A stretch of DNA of 64,000 bases. Source: Peltaster fructicola (taxonomy: Eukaryota > Ascomycota > Dothideomycetes). This document shows, one piece after another, positions 43,287 through 54,400 of this stretch. Positions within the stretch are counted from its first letter, which is position 1, and every line of letters starts with the position of its first letter. The position numbers were made by a program, and so were the translations under genes. The notes under the pieces are model-generated. The model made no database searches. It was not told the origin of the DNA and worked only from the letters and a program-made list of their open reading frames with translations. The DNA lies in NCBI GenBank assembly GCA_001592805.2, contig CP051139.1, positions 2,232,001-2,296,000 on the forward strand, read 5' to 3'.

Positions 43287-44396
43287 ATGGCATCTATGCT
43301 CAGCATCGCGATGGCATCAGCCTCGCCTTCAGCCTCTATCGACATTCCCAAGGGACGCGACAGCGCAATCTATTCCAGCTTCTCTGCTGTCCCCAAGCAG
43401 GGAATGGGCCTTCTTACGCCACCCAACTCCATCTCACCTCATATGCCCGCGCACGCCGCTCAGCACTTGAAGTCACCATCACTGTTGAACATCGTGGAAG
43501 AAGACGGAGAGAACGAGATGGTTGGCGGCGAACCTGCGACACCTCCTCAAGAGGCCATCGTTGGCGCAAGTGCCCCTCTGAGCGTCGGCGCACTGTCAGG
43601 ACTCGATTCGCGCGCCGCCATAACACCAGCTCTCCTAGCCAAGGACTTTCTGCCTGCTATCATGCTTGGTCATGGCCCACAGCCTATTCGCCACGTCATG
43701 GGAGAGCTGACTCACACCGTGCCAGGATTCTCTCGCATTCCACCTGCTAAGGCTCGCCGTATCGTTGTCGCAGCCCTGGAGAATCGTCACGGCGGAGGCC
43801 AGAACGGTGAAATCGGCTTCTACAAGACAGGCTGGGGACGTTGGGATGCGCAAGTCAAGGCTACTCGAGACGACTCCATCTCTATTGGCGACGACAATTT
43901 CATCCCAGGCATGAGCGTGCCAGCCAACTTCGGCAGGACTCACCTTGATGTGCCAGGAGCGCAGTCAGCTTCTTACAACGGACGATCTGGCGCCTGGGAC
44001 AACATGCGCGACGATGAAGACATGGACATGGATATGGATGTGCCAGAAAATGAAGCTGACAAGATGTCACTGGACGATGAGGTCTTCTCCTCTTCTGAAG
44101 GCGACGAGGAGAGCGACGCTACAGATGACGACGATTGGGCGGCCGTTGGACCGCAGGCTCTCAGGAAGGCTTCACTGCCGGCTCCTGGTCAGCCAGCGCC
44201 ACCACGCACCAACTACCAGGCGTTGTCGCGACCATCGTACAGCTCTCGACGCTTCTCAGCCGTCAGCGATCGCTCTATCCACTCCGTCGCCGTCTCTGCC
44301 TGTTATTCACCACAACTCGGACCTCTGCAAGCTGGTCTGCAGACTCCTCAAGAGCAAGTTGCCATCGAGGCTCTCCTCAAGATGGGCTCCATCTAG
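43287..44396 (+). CDS. STB3: Sin3-binding protein Stb3-like
   Basis: A single exon of 369 residues. The conserved Stb3 domain is clear at about residues 110-190: ITPALLAKDFLPAIMLGHG, RHVMGELTHTVPGFSRIPP, KARRIVVAALE and GFYKTGWGRWDA. An acidic stretch (DDEDMDMDMDVPENEADKM, then SSSEGDEESDATDDDDW) follows, and the end is Ser/Pro-rich, closing with EQVAIEALLKMGSI. In yeast, Stb3 binds the ribosomal RNA processing element upstream of ribosome-biogenesis genes, recruits Sin3-Rpd3 and is exported by TOR/Sch9 signalling (family knowledge). In filamentous fungi targets are less defined. An alternative ATG lies three codons downstream. Confidence 0.9.
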   Translation: MASMLSIAMASASPSASIDIPKGRDSAIYSSFSAVPKQGMGLLTPPNSISPHMPAHAAQHLKSPSLLNIVEEDGENEMVGGEPATPPQEAIVGASAPLSVGALSGLDSRAAITPALLAKDFLPAIMLGHGPQPIRHVMGELTHTVPGFSRIPPAKARRIVVAALENRHGGGQNGEIGFYKTGWGRWDAQVKATRDDSISIGDDNFIPGMSVPANFGRTHLDVPGAQSASYNGRSGAWDNMRDDEDMDMDMDVPENEADKMSLDDEVFSSSEGDEESDATDDDDWAAVGPQALRKASLPAPGQPAPPRTNYQALSRPSYSSRRFSAVSDRSIHSVAVSACYSPQLGPLQAGLQTPQEQVAIEALLKMGSI

Positions 44397-47313
44397 GCTC
44401 ATATGCTCCACTACAGCTCATTCAACATGCAAAAGAGCGTACTTGCTCACAACTACACCCTTTTTAACATAAACAACATACACTAATCGCTTACGACTCC
44501 TTTGGAATTACCTCGAACGACACTGGGCACCAGTCTTCGCAAGTCAAGTGCTGACGGAAGAACCTGGATTGACATGGGTGGCGCTCTCACCTTCATCTAA
44601 ACATCCTCTCACCCCGACCATGATACCCACAACATCGCGCATTCGCGATGCTCTCAACACTCGCAATATCTCACTTCTCTACCATAGCCTCACCGCATCG
44701 CGGTATCCGCAACACTTGAAAAAACCCACAGCATCAACAACCTTGTGGCATCTTCGACCCTTGCGCAACCTTTGCGTGTTCTCGGAATCTTCACCACCTA
44801 TCCGGCCAGCTCAAACGGATAATGACAATAAGCTCGCCTCTTATTCCAGGCTTGAGCACGATGGAGTTCTTGGGCTCTGTCTGGATATGGTGGTTCACCC
44901 CTAGATTCCGCTGTCATCACAAACACAACAGTATACCCTCATACTGGCTGATTAGGCACAACACATGCTAGAGCGATATCGATCGTGTCCCATTCATTTG
45001 GATCACACTGATCACTTGCTTTGAGCTAGGTCAATGTGCCGTTGGTAAGCTAGAGTCAGGATCATGGCTAGCGATGAGATCATCTTAGACATGTCAATGT
45101 ATACATTGATGACAATCCTTGTAGTGTCACTGTCAACGCTTCTACTCATCCTTGCATGCGATACCTCAACCACGTACGATGTTGCTAAAGCCGTCTAGCA
45201 AACACGAAGATGCCATCCCTGTCTTTCCACAAGCATCGACATATGCATATACCCGTCGTGCACGCGTGCATGAACTCCGATCTTGTGTGACATAATGACC
45301 CATTTGTTTTCTATTCCATCTCTTCCCAAAACAGCATCCGGCATGGTGTTTATAGCCAGCCGCATGCAACGACGTTTTCGCCATGAGGTGGCGGAAGTTG
45401 GATTGTTCAAGCAGCGATTCATTTGCATTGTGATCACCCGAATAATTGGTTACACCTCGTATAGCAGCAGTGGCAGCCGTATAATGGGACGACTCAGGAG
45501 GTGTTCCCTTGGAAGTGATGTGCGCCGAGCAAGATGTTCATCACCATAATCGTCGAAACAAAGGCGTCGCACCAATCTAATAAGGTTCATCCAGCCGTAC
45601 TTCCGAGCATCTCGACTTGTCAAGTGAAGCAGAGTTCCCGCAGGCTGTCTTGACAGAGCCGGTGCAGCTGTTCGAAAGGGGACCCACATGCCGACACGCC
45701 ATCTGGGCCAGGTGAGCTTCTCTGGCATATGCAGGCGTCAGTAGAAGCAGGCGGATGTTTAATTCCGGCAGAGAGGAAGCGACCGCGCCACGACACCCAT
45801 CTCAAAGGAACACGATCCCGAAGTGGTCAAGAGTCTAACGGTATCCTTTTTCTGGTGGCGTTCTAGCGTTCGCTATCACGGCTGTTGCTGGACGCAAGGA
45901 GATTGGAAACGCAGTGGTGAGCGTTGAGAAGAAAGCACCAGCTTTTCGTCTCTTCTCCCGAACGCTTGCGCCCTATGATGGATAGGAGGAGAAGGAGGAT
46001 GAGAAGGGATGCGAGTGTACAACACAACAGATTTGTGGTGGAATGAGACAGCCGTTGTAGCGAACCATGGTTAAGAGAGATGCTCCGAACACGTGAAACC
46101 GCGGGAAGCAGACGATAGATGGATTGGATGGATGGTGATCAGGATGCTGATGATGGTGGTGATGACTGTGCGAGGAGGACAGAGATGAAAGAGGCAACGA
46201 ATGAAGCTCTATTTCAGGCTGCAGGTTTTCTGAATGGTCAGCGGGATAGCCACGCGAGTTTTTGGGCCGCCAGATGTGCTGCTTTGTTGTCGTCGTCGTC
46301 GTCGTCGTCGTCGTCGCGATCGCCTTCGTCCGATATGCGCAGCACGATATCGTATGATCAGTATACCCGATGCAGCTCGTGCGATGTCGTCTGATGCCGT
46401 GGTACGAGGATTGTTTTCGCTCGTATGAGGTATACCACGTCAATGCCCTCAAAATGGGCTGAACTATGTGCTGGCCCTGATATAGTGGATCATACCGGCC
46501 GTAGTAGGCCCAGGACACTGCCGGTACCTGCGTAAGGTTGCATTAGATCGAGCGAGGATTAGAAACGGTGGCCGCGGTAGTAAATACACCTTCGTTAGCC
46601 CTTGCTGACCATAGCTTGTCTTTCAGGAGCTGGGTCTCGGGGAACGCTCAGCCGTGGCAGAGCTGTATGGTCGCTGACGTATAGGCAAGAGGAAGTGTAT
46701 CCTCGCCCGGCCTCTCCAGGGCCAGGGGTGATTGCACTATGATCTGGTTATAGGTCAAGGGCGCAAAAAAAGTCATGATGAGACACAACGCACACACACA
46801 TGTGTTCTGTGCGCTCACAATCATATTCTCTACCTGTCATCCTCCCTATTAATCCTCTTCATTACCTCCTGCTCAACTCCAAAACCCGCTCCCTTCACTC
46901 TTCATCATACTCCTGCTTGCTTGCTTGCTCGATTGCTTGTCATCCTGCAGCTACTACTCTTGCTTTGCAGCAATATCGTCGACAACGCAAGCTCACTACA
47001 CCTCACTCGCAGCACTTGTTTGTGCATCCTAGCAAACCTTCCAGCTTATTGCTGCACAAGAGAAGGAAGCAAGATTATATACGGACACTCCTTTCGCGAC
47101 ATCTCTGCATTCCAGGGCCCTATCCTACCTATACCAAGACTAGGACGACGACATACACAGCGAGAGCCATATCTGCCCAAATCGCATTTGACGTCAGGCA
47201 CTATCGGTCTCAAGAGCTCAGCTACCTCTTGTGACACTCACTGAGTGCTGGTAAAAAGCCCAGCTCCATCGAGTGCGAGGCCCTGTTGCCCTTGCCCAGT
47301 CTTTTCGGTAGAG
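44397..47313. other. Long intergenic region without a recognised gene
   Basis: About 2.9 kb downstream of the Stb3-like gene. No frame on either strand shows a family motif, and I found no splice-connected conserved blocks. The first few hundred bases are probably Stb3 3'UTR. A GTC microsatellite lies at 46289-46315. From about 46730 on the sequence is C/T-rich with short tgct repeats, looking like the promoter and leader of the small ORF at 47430. No tRNA was recognised. Confidence 0.5.
46289..46315. repeat. GTC trinucleotide microsatellite, nine units
   Basis: Nine perfect GTC units in a row, in non-coding sequence. On the minus strand it would read as a run of Thr codons in a frame with no other coding support. 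Confidence 0.95.
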
Positions 47314-47397
47314 GTCAGTTCATTCCTTCGCTTATCATCATTCCTGCAAAGAGCGTTGTTTTGTGGAGGCCTTTCTTTTTGCTGACTCCTTCTCTAG
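47314..47397 (+). other. Probable 5'UTR intron of a small gene
   Basis: Donor gtcagt at 47314, branch-like gctgac, pyrimidine tract and acceptor tctctag ending at 47397: an 84-bp intron with all fungal splice elements in good positions. It ends 32 bases before the ATG of the 34-codon ORF, so it would splice the leader of that transcript. Confidence 0.55.
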
Positions 47398-47429
47398 ACT
47401 TCGTCTTTCCCATATACCATACCGTCAAG

Positions 47430-47534
47430 ATGATCACCCGGGAGACTCCCTCAACGGCTCCCATCTGCTGCGGTCGCGGAGCTTACGACACGACTGGCAC
47501 ACCGCGACCACCTCCACCTCCAAAGAATCGATGA
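47430..47534 (+). CDS. Candidate small protein, 34 aa
   Basis: An ATG in a favourable context (accgtcaagATG) opens a 34-codon frame with a Cys-Cys-Gly-Arg-Gly core (STAPICCGRGAYDTTG) and a Pro-rich, basic end (PRPPPPPKNR). A probable 84-bp intron lies just upstream in the leader, and the preceding 600 bases look like a CT-rich fungal promoter. The ordered composition, a Cys-Cys-Gly motif followed by polyproline, does not look random. I do not recognise the family and give no function. No longer gene is compatible with this transcript: the only internal GT is a poor donor. It may be a conserved short peptide gene or a leader ORF. Confidence 0.45.
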   Translation: MITRETPSTAPICCGRGAYDTTGTPRPPPPPKNR

Positions 47535-48194
47535 GCGCCTCGTCTCAGTGGAACAACAATCGTACGATGCATCGGCTGCGCAACGAGACATCAACGTGTG
47601 TCGGCTTGTGTCATGCGTGCATCCACCGTCAAAAGTGTGGAGAGCTATGCAGATCACCTCGGGCGACACCTTCTATCCACAAAACCACCTTTCACTTCAA
47701 ACTCCTCTTGGCAGCGACTGCTAGAGACACATTTCGGGAGCATCTTGCGATAGCACATTTGTTTTGTAATACTACAAGAAGAAGCGTTGGGTTATAACAG
47801 GGAAAAAGATGGGATACCGGTCGCGAGACCAAACGAATGACGAGCATGCAGTTCTTCTGCGCACACATATGGTCCTACGCAGCGACCGTCAGCAAGAGCG
47901 ACATCATCGAATCATTCAATCAGGCGTCAATTTGGGAGTACTTTTGGGCACATCATCCATGCATCAGGTAATGCATGATGAGGATTATGGGTAATCTCTC
48001 TCTTCTAGACCTCTTGGAGGTCTTACTTGGGTTACAAGACAGAGATGCATTTGCATCTTACCGCCATGGACCTGTCCATCTGCGAAATCATGATTTTCAG
48101 GTTGTTCTTCTTTGATACCCAACATTGCAGCTTTTTGCTTGTATCAATATCTTTCTTTCTTTCATTCACACCACACATTGCCAAGACTCTACCA
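47535..48194. other. Intergenic, 3' of the small ORF
   Basis: About 660 bp between the small ORF and the glyoxalase-like stop. It probably carries the two 3'UTRs. Frames here have no motif. Confidence 0.4.
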
Positions 48195-48971
48195 TCACGC
48201 CGCCGCGCTGAATGTAATTTTAATCACACCGTTACCTACTTTGTGCGCTATGCCTTGACGCGATCTGCCCGCAGGAATCTGCAAGGAGATCTCGATGTGG
48301 TGTTCTTGTCCCTCTGCTGCGGCACTCACTTCCAGGTACGGCTTCCTGGTTCCAGACGCGCGTTCCGGTGCCATGATCTCGTGTCGCCCTGTCGTTGCTG
48401 TGCCGATGATAGCGGCGAGTGCCTTGTCAACACCCCGGGCCTGCTCAGCCGGTGTCTTGATCGTGACAGCAGAAACGCCCAGCGCTCCACTGGGATGTGC
48501 TTGCTCGGAACGGGGAACCCGACGCTCTCTTGGAGTAATGTCATGACACCAGAAAGGGATGATACCACGGTCAAGACCTCGTGGAAAGGTGACTTCCCAC
48601 TCTACGTGCACTCCATCTGGTCTCGTCCTGCTTCCAACTTGTGGCTCTGCATAGGTCAGACCTGGAACTGCCTGTTCAAGGCGGTCTCGAGTGCTAGAAT
48701 CGAACCGACCCGCGTCGGTGAGGGCGTAGTCGACGATGGAGTATTCCTTGTCCCACCAGTGCCCACGACGTCGACTGGTATCGTCGTCGATAAAGGCGAT
48801 GAGCTCGATATACGTGCCATCCTCAAAAATGATCAGCTTGTTCTCTGTCAGGCCATCTGCATGACGTCCTCCTGCACTGATGATGAAGTGATCTGTCAAC
48901 CATGTCGGAGGAGTGACTATGTCCTTATATGGGAGCAGGACGATAATATGGTCAATGGCAGCTGTGGTCAT
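48195..48971 (-). CDS. Glyoxalase-like domain protein
   Basis: 258 residues from the ATG at 48971, chosen because homologous sequence starts at once (IDHIIVLLPYKDIVTPP). HADGLTENKLIIFEDGTYIE and LIAFIDDD are the typical strands of the fungal Glyoxalase_3-like group within the vicinal oxygen chelate fold, followed by GHWWDKEYSIVDYAL. The His and Glu in the first and second strands could be metal ligands. The C-terminus holds a second beta-alpha-beta unit with GVSAVTIKTPAEQ. Substrate and reaction are unknown; such proteins occur widely in fungi without characterised roles. The frame is open upstream to 49046, but that part looks random. The gene is divergent from the unknown protein at 49514. 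Confidence 0.82.
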   Translation of the reverse strand: MTTAAIDHIIVLLPYKDIVTPPTWLTDHFIISAGGRHADGLTENKLIIFEDGTYIELIAFIDDDTSRRRGHWWDKEYSIVDYALTDAGRFDSSTRDRLEQAVPGLTYAEPQVGSRTRPDGVHVEWEVTFPRGLDRGIIPFWCHDITPRERRVPRSEQAHPSGALGVSAVTIKTPAEQARGVDKALAAIIGTATTGRHEIMAPERASGTRKPYLEVSAAAEGQEHHIEISLQIPAGRSRQGIAHKVGNGVIKITFSAAA

Positions 48972-49513
48972 GTCGACAATGATCAACGCTGTGTCAGGTC
49001 TTCTGAGGTCCACTGTTGTTCTGCTGCTATTGCTATGAACTCTCACGAATGGCTGTGTTATTGTTCAGCGGCGTACAATGCCGAGAGCCTAAGAACTGCA
49101 TCGAATGTGAAAGTATGACTCACGCATACGGTGCTTGAGCGAAGCCAGATCTGCAGACGTCCAACCTGCAGCATATAGCTTGAGGCGCCGATGGACAAGT
49201 CGCTGAACCACAGAGCGATCGATCTGAGCCATACCTCAAACGTTGCCTCGAATATTGATGTGGTAGAGTCGAGCTTCAGAGCAACGTGCGTGGAACACAC
49301 GATGAGCCAACGGCAGCAGCTTCACCTATCACAGCTGTAGGATGCCTGTCAAGCACACACACTCGACATCCATGTAGCTTGTCACTGGAGTACGTCATAT
49401 TCGATGGCAATCCTGCTCAATGTTACACAATGCTGTCACAGGTGCGGCATGTGCTTGACCATGGAGACAACCAAGATCCCTCGAACTCGAGTAGACTCAA
49501 CATCTTCATCATC
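48972..49513. other. Divergent promoter region
   Basis: About 540 bp between two divergent starts. The frame of the downstream gene is open back to 49286, but the extension looks non-coding. No motif was identified. Confidence 0.4.
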
Positions 49514-50065
49514 ATGGCACAAAACGCAATCAAAGACCAAGGCAGCAACGTTGCCAGCGCTGGCAAAGACTGGGACCGCATGACTGAGGACCAGCAAAAG
49601 CAGATGTTCGACAAATTGCCAGACGACCAGAAGAAGGGCAAGACATACGTCGAGTGGCTCAAGGAAGGCTATCACGACCAGTATGAGAATTGGATGCCCT
49701 GGATTGAAGACCAGTACCTGAGATGGTTCACCAACGACAACAAGACGTCGTATGCCGCGAAGGAGAATCTTGACAAGACCAAGATTACCGGCAACGAGCA
49801 GGTCGATACCCTACAAGATGGCGTCAACAACCTCGCAGCTGGACAGGTAGGAAAGGGAGGTCTGCTCCAGCCACTCGGCGATATGACTTCGAAGGAGGGC
49901 ATCAACCGTGTCGAGCGTGGCGGCAAGGATGAGCATGGCAACCAAGTGCCTAGTGAGTCGTCTGGCATCACTGGCGCTGCCAGTACTGCTGGACAAAATG
50001 CATATGCCGGTGCACAGAATGTCGGTGGTTATGTCGGTGGCATGTTACCAGGATCGAAGTCATAG
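49514..50065 (+). CDS. Conserved-looking fungal protein of unknown function, 183 aa
   Basis: 183 residues from the ATG at 49514. Residues 25-90 form a dense helical, aromatic block: EDQQKQMFDKLPDDQKKG, YVEWLKEGYHDQYENWMPW and IEDQYLRWFTNDNKTSY. It is followed by a Lys/Thr segment, then a Gly/Ala/Ser-rich tail (QNAYAGAQNVGGYVGGMLPG) with small-residue repeats. The block resembles uncharacterised ascomycete proteins I recall only vaguely; no function can be given. There is no signal peptide or membrane segment. The tail composition hints at association with membranes or a flexible linker. It converges on the PEBP gene 120 bp away. Confidence 0.72.
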   Translation: MAQNAIKDQGSNVASAGKDWDRMTEDQQKQMFDKLPDDQKKGKTYVEWLKEGYHDQYENWMPWIEDQYLRWFTNDNKTSYAAKENLDKTKITGNEQVDTLQDGVNNLAAGQVGKGGLLQPLGDMTSKEGINRVERGGKDEHGNQVPSESSGITGAASTAGQNAYAGAQNVGGYVGGMLPGSKS

Positions 50066-50184
50066 ACTGATGATCGATACTGCGTCGATACAGAATATGA
50101 TGTACTGTATAAATCAGTCCGAGCGATTCCTCAGTGTGAATTATATGCTCATTGTAGTCGTGGTCTTCGTGAATAATTTGCAGC

Positions 50185-50808
50185 TCAGTTGCTTGTGAAA
50201 TAGCTTGCAGCAAGAGGCTCCCCAAGACCAGCTGCAGCCACGAAGCCAGCAAGGTCGAAACGAATCCTCTTGGTGAGAGACATCGGCTGAGTGATGTAGT
50301 TCGACCACTTTGAAGCATCAAATCCAACAGGCTGAGGATACAGAACCACGATATACTTGTGTGGTCCTGCACCTGGCGGAGGCGCTGGCTGGACCCAGTC
50401 CGCAGTGGTCGTGACACTTGATGTCAAGGTGCCATCGGGCCCGGCAGTCAATCCAGTCTGTACCCAGTGTAGGATAGGGCTGAGAATGCTGAAAGACTCG
50501 TAAGGTGCATCAACGTCGATCATGATGGCAATGTACTGCTCGCTGCTACCACCAACATACTTGAGGCTTGGAGGTTTTGGTGCGTCTGTAAGTCATCAGA
50601 AGAGCACATCAGAGCTGACTAAGGACTCACCGGCTTTGGAGATAAAGGCTCCGGACGCGAGTTGTTCTCCTTTGTATCCAAGGACCAGCTTCTGGGCGCT
50701 TTGCTCTTTTGATAGAGCCAGAACGGCTTCTGGCGTTGATACCATGACTTGTGCAGGGAGATGCCAAGCAGAGACGATTGCTATCAATTGACGAGTGGCT
50801 TCCGGCAC
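50185..50808 (-). CDS. Phosphatidylethanolamine-binding (PEBP/YbhB) family protein, 5' end unresolved
   Basis: Two exons are supported: one ending at 50631 and 50585-50185, with a 45-bp intron (50630-50586) between them. Splicing yields SGAFISKAD-APKPPSLKYVG, then the PEBP motif MIDVDAPYESFSILSPILHW and later GPHKYIVVLYPQP, the family's ligand-binding regions. The first exon is open up to 50808 (the limit given here), but no ATG lies in that part; a same-frame TAA sits just upstream and further open sequence beyond it. A short first exon with a signal peptide is likely between 50836 and 51000, but I could not place it. Fungal PEBPs are often secreted or vacuolar; the substrate is unknown. Confidence 0.8.
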
Positions 50809-51488
50809 AGCGACGGTCCTGGCGTTACTGTGTTGTTACGATGTTTTGGGACAGGTAGAAGAGGGACTGTAGCTTGAGATATGTGCTCTTTGTACAAAGT
50901 AAGCATTAGTCAGCATGAGATGTCGTTGACGTGCAGCACCACGTAAGATAATGCTGGTCATAGTGTTGACGGCGGGCATCACACATCTAGCATATCGTGT
51001 TCTTCTGTTTCGCAATGTAAGAGGATGTGTCCTTTCAATGTTTGGTTGCTCCAAAGAGAGCTTCATCTTTTTGGTGCAGCAAATCGTCAACGTGGCACGC
51101 AGCTGTCGGAACTCACTGCAATATCGAAGGCAGATCAATGCTTGGCACCGCTCGACCGCAGAGTCAGGAGTGCAATCATCTGAACCTTGGCCAGATCAAG
51201 GACCACACACAGTGTACAAAGGTGTAAGTCAGGCCCGTCTCGATGCTGTTGGTTTGTGACGTTCATGAGCTGCCCCACCAGCACAGCCGACACGAAGACA
51301 CGCCCCATTGTTTGCTTGAACTACTCTCTGTTTCCTTTCTGCTACTGATCCTGAGCGAACGGCAATCACCGGCTCCCTCAGGATCAGCTCTTCGACTTGT
51401 GTGCTGTCAATTTGCTCTACTGGACACTCAGATCTAGCCTACTTCTCTCCCGAACACACTCACTCGACGAAAACAAGAAGCCGCGAGC
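50809..51488. other. Divergent region between PEBP and PSD genes
   Basis: About 680 bp. It probably contains the unplaced first exon of the PEBP gene on the minus strand and the promoter and leader of the decarboxylase gene. No other feature was seen. Confidence 0.4.
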
Positions 51489-54400
51489 ATGCCTCGTCCT
51501 CATATACCGCATCACCTCTCGCTGCATCGATTCAAGAGCCATGGCGACTCTTCGCAAGCTGGTAGTACGCAAACACCAGGCACGCCTCCGATTAGCAGTC
51601 GAGGGCCTTCGCCAGCACGAACACCTCGGAATGGATCTGGAGAGCTTGGCGACCAAAAGGATATGGGTCTGACGTTGCGAGTGATGGTCATGAAGGCACG
51701 GAACCTAGCACCGAAAGACAAGAGTGGCACATCAGACCCGTACATGGTCATCACTCTAGGCGAGGCAAAGCAGGCTACAAGTGCTGTCAGCAAGACACTT
51801 AATCCGGAATGGAATCAGACGTTCGAGTTCTCAGTCAACAGTGCGGACAGTGCTCTACTCGAAGCAGTATGCTGGGACAAGGATCGCTTCCGGAAGGACT
51901 ATATGGGAGAATTTGATATCATTCTGGACGAAATCTTCACAGCAGGGACCACTATGCCTGAACCACGTTGGTTCAAGCTCGAATCGCGCATGACACACCG
52001 TAAGCAGAAGAAAGATGCTGATGTATCTGGAGAGGTGCTGCTCAAATTCACCCTATTTGATCCTCTTGACACTACTGCCACTCCTCAGCATGTTCTACAA
52101 AAGTTCCATGGTCTCACCGCCGAGACCGGGGATAGTTCAATGGCGGATGATGCACTCTTAGCACAAGTCGACAGCCAAGATCCGGACGATGCACATTACG
52201 ATGAGGACGAAGACGACAAGATCCCTGCAGAAGGACCTGATGATGCTGGTCGGACCGCTCCTCAAGAGTCCACAAAGAGTCGACGGAGACAGCGTATACG
52301 TGCTCTGAAGCAGAGAAGCAAACAGAAGACGTATGAGTTTGGCGGTATGAGCGATGTGGCTGGTGTGCTGTTCTTGGAGATAAACAGAATCACAGACCTG
52401 CCGCCTGAGAAGAATATGACACGCACGAGCTTTGACATGGATCCGTTTGTCGTCATCTCGCTCGGCAAGAAGACCTACAGGACTAGAGTCATCAGACACA
52501 ATCTCAACCCTGTCTTCGACGAGAAGCTGGTCTTCCAAGTGCTGAAGAACGAGGTCAACTTCAGCCTGAACTTCTCTGTAGTCGACCGCGACAAGTTCAG
52601 TGGCAACGACTTCGTTGGCACTGCCTCTTTTCCAATGGACAAGATCACTGCTGTCTCACCCGAGGCCGATCGTGAGACCGGTCTCTACAAGCTTGCGGAC
52701 CCAGACAACGTGGAGCGTGAGCGACGCAAGAGATTTCGTTTACCGCTGTCTAGAGGACCAAGTCAGATCAATATCGGCCAGCTCAGCCGAAACAGCTCAC
52801 AGAACAACTTGAAGATGTCGCGGACGACGAGTAACACAAGCCTCAAAGGTCTCTCTACGACGCCGAGTAGAGTGGACAACTCGACTTACGATCAAACTCG
52901 TATGCCACCGCCGCTTACTTCGGAACCATCATCGATCTCGACCAAGGATACCTCAGCAGAATCGTCTGTCATAGACCAGGACGACGCGGACCTCAATGTC
53001 TACGAGATACCCCTCGACCTGAAGAACAAAGCACGTTGGGAGGATAAACACAACCCTACCCTCTACGTCAAGGCCAAGTATCTGCCTTATAGAGCGCTAC
53101 GGCAGCAATTCTGGCGGGCAATGCTTCGACAGTATGATGCGGACGAGAGCGGCAAGATGGACAAGGTCGAGTTCGTGACCATGCTCGATACTCTCGGCTC
53201 GACGTTGCGCAACAAGACTATCGATGGCTTCTTCGAGCGTTTCAAGGCGGTCAACAACGGAGAGGACGTCCTTACCATGGATCAAGCAATTATCTGCCTA
53301 GAAGAGCAACTTCAAAAGTCGCAGGATGGTCCCACTGGCGCTTCGTGGAAGACTAAGATTCGTGGTGCCCTGAAAGGAGATCACGCTGCCGATGTTCCTG
53401 CACCGAAGCCTGCAAATCTTGATCCAAATGCAAGTAGTGTGCCTACACTCTCAGTACAAGATCTCGGCGCCGCTGGCGAGCAGGGTGATGCACTACCTGA
53501 TGACGATGATTTACTGGCTAATGAAGGCGACGCTGATCTGGGCGACCCCGAGTCACGAGAGGAGCGTGTCGTACAAATACACGAGTGTCCTATCTGTCAC
53601 CAGCCGCGTCTTACTCGTAGCAAGAAGACCGACTCGGACATCATAGTGCACATCGCTACTTGCGCATCGGCTGATTGGCGCGCCGTCAATAATTTGGTCA
53701 TGGCCGGTTTTGTCACGAGTAGCCAGGCTCAGCGAAAGTGGTACAGCAAGGTCATCACCAAGGTAAGGCAATTGGGCTCTGCAACAGCAATGACTAATTC
53801 CGCAGGTCTCTTACGGTGGTTATCGCTTAGGTGCCAACAGTGCGAACATTCTTGTTCAAGACCGACTGACCGGAATGATCAATGAGGAGCGCATGAGTGT
53901 CTATGTCAGGCTGGGTATCAGACTCTTGTACAAGGGTCTAAAGAGCAGGAATATGGAAAACGACAAGAGTATGTTCGACATCGTGTCTGGGTACACATGC
54001 TGACTTATATACTAGTTCGCAAGCTCCTCAGGTCTCTGTCCTTCAAGCAAGGACGAAAGTATGATGATCCCAGCTCTGCATCCCAGATACCTGGCTTCAT
54101 CAACTTCCATCAGCTCGACATGGGTGAAGTCCTTCTCCCGACGAGCGACTTCAAGAACTTCAACGAGTTCTTTTATCGTCAACTCAAGCCCGATGCCCGA
54201 CCATGCTCAGCCCCCGATGATCCGCACATCATTGTTTCACCTGCCGATTGCCGTTCAGTCGTGTTCAATCGTCTTGATGATGCACAACGTATCTGGGTTA
54301 AAGGCAGAGACTTCAGCGTTGAGCGGCTGCTCGGCAACGCTTATCCTGAAGACGCCAAACGCTTCAAGAATGGCGCCCTTGGTATCGCACGACTCGCACC

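Noticed and set aside
45973-46518. Minus-strand frame of 181 residues with a poly-Thr run and a His cluster
   Set aside because: The Thr run is the GTC microsatellite read backwards; the rest looks like simple-sequence noise with no motif.
46732-47244. Plus-strand frames of 170 and 144 residues upstream of the small ORF
   Set aside because: Composition is that of a CT-rich promoter and leader (Leu/Ser/Thr/His), and the two overlap in different frames without family similarity.
48660-48720. Possible tRNA-like arm (gctagaatcgaaccgac)
   Set aside because: It lies within the glyoxalase-like coding region and no acceptor, D or anticodon stem could be drawn around it.
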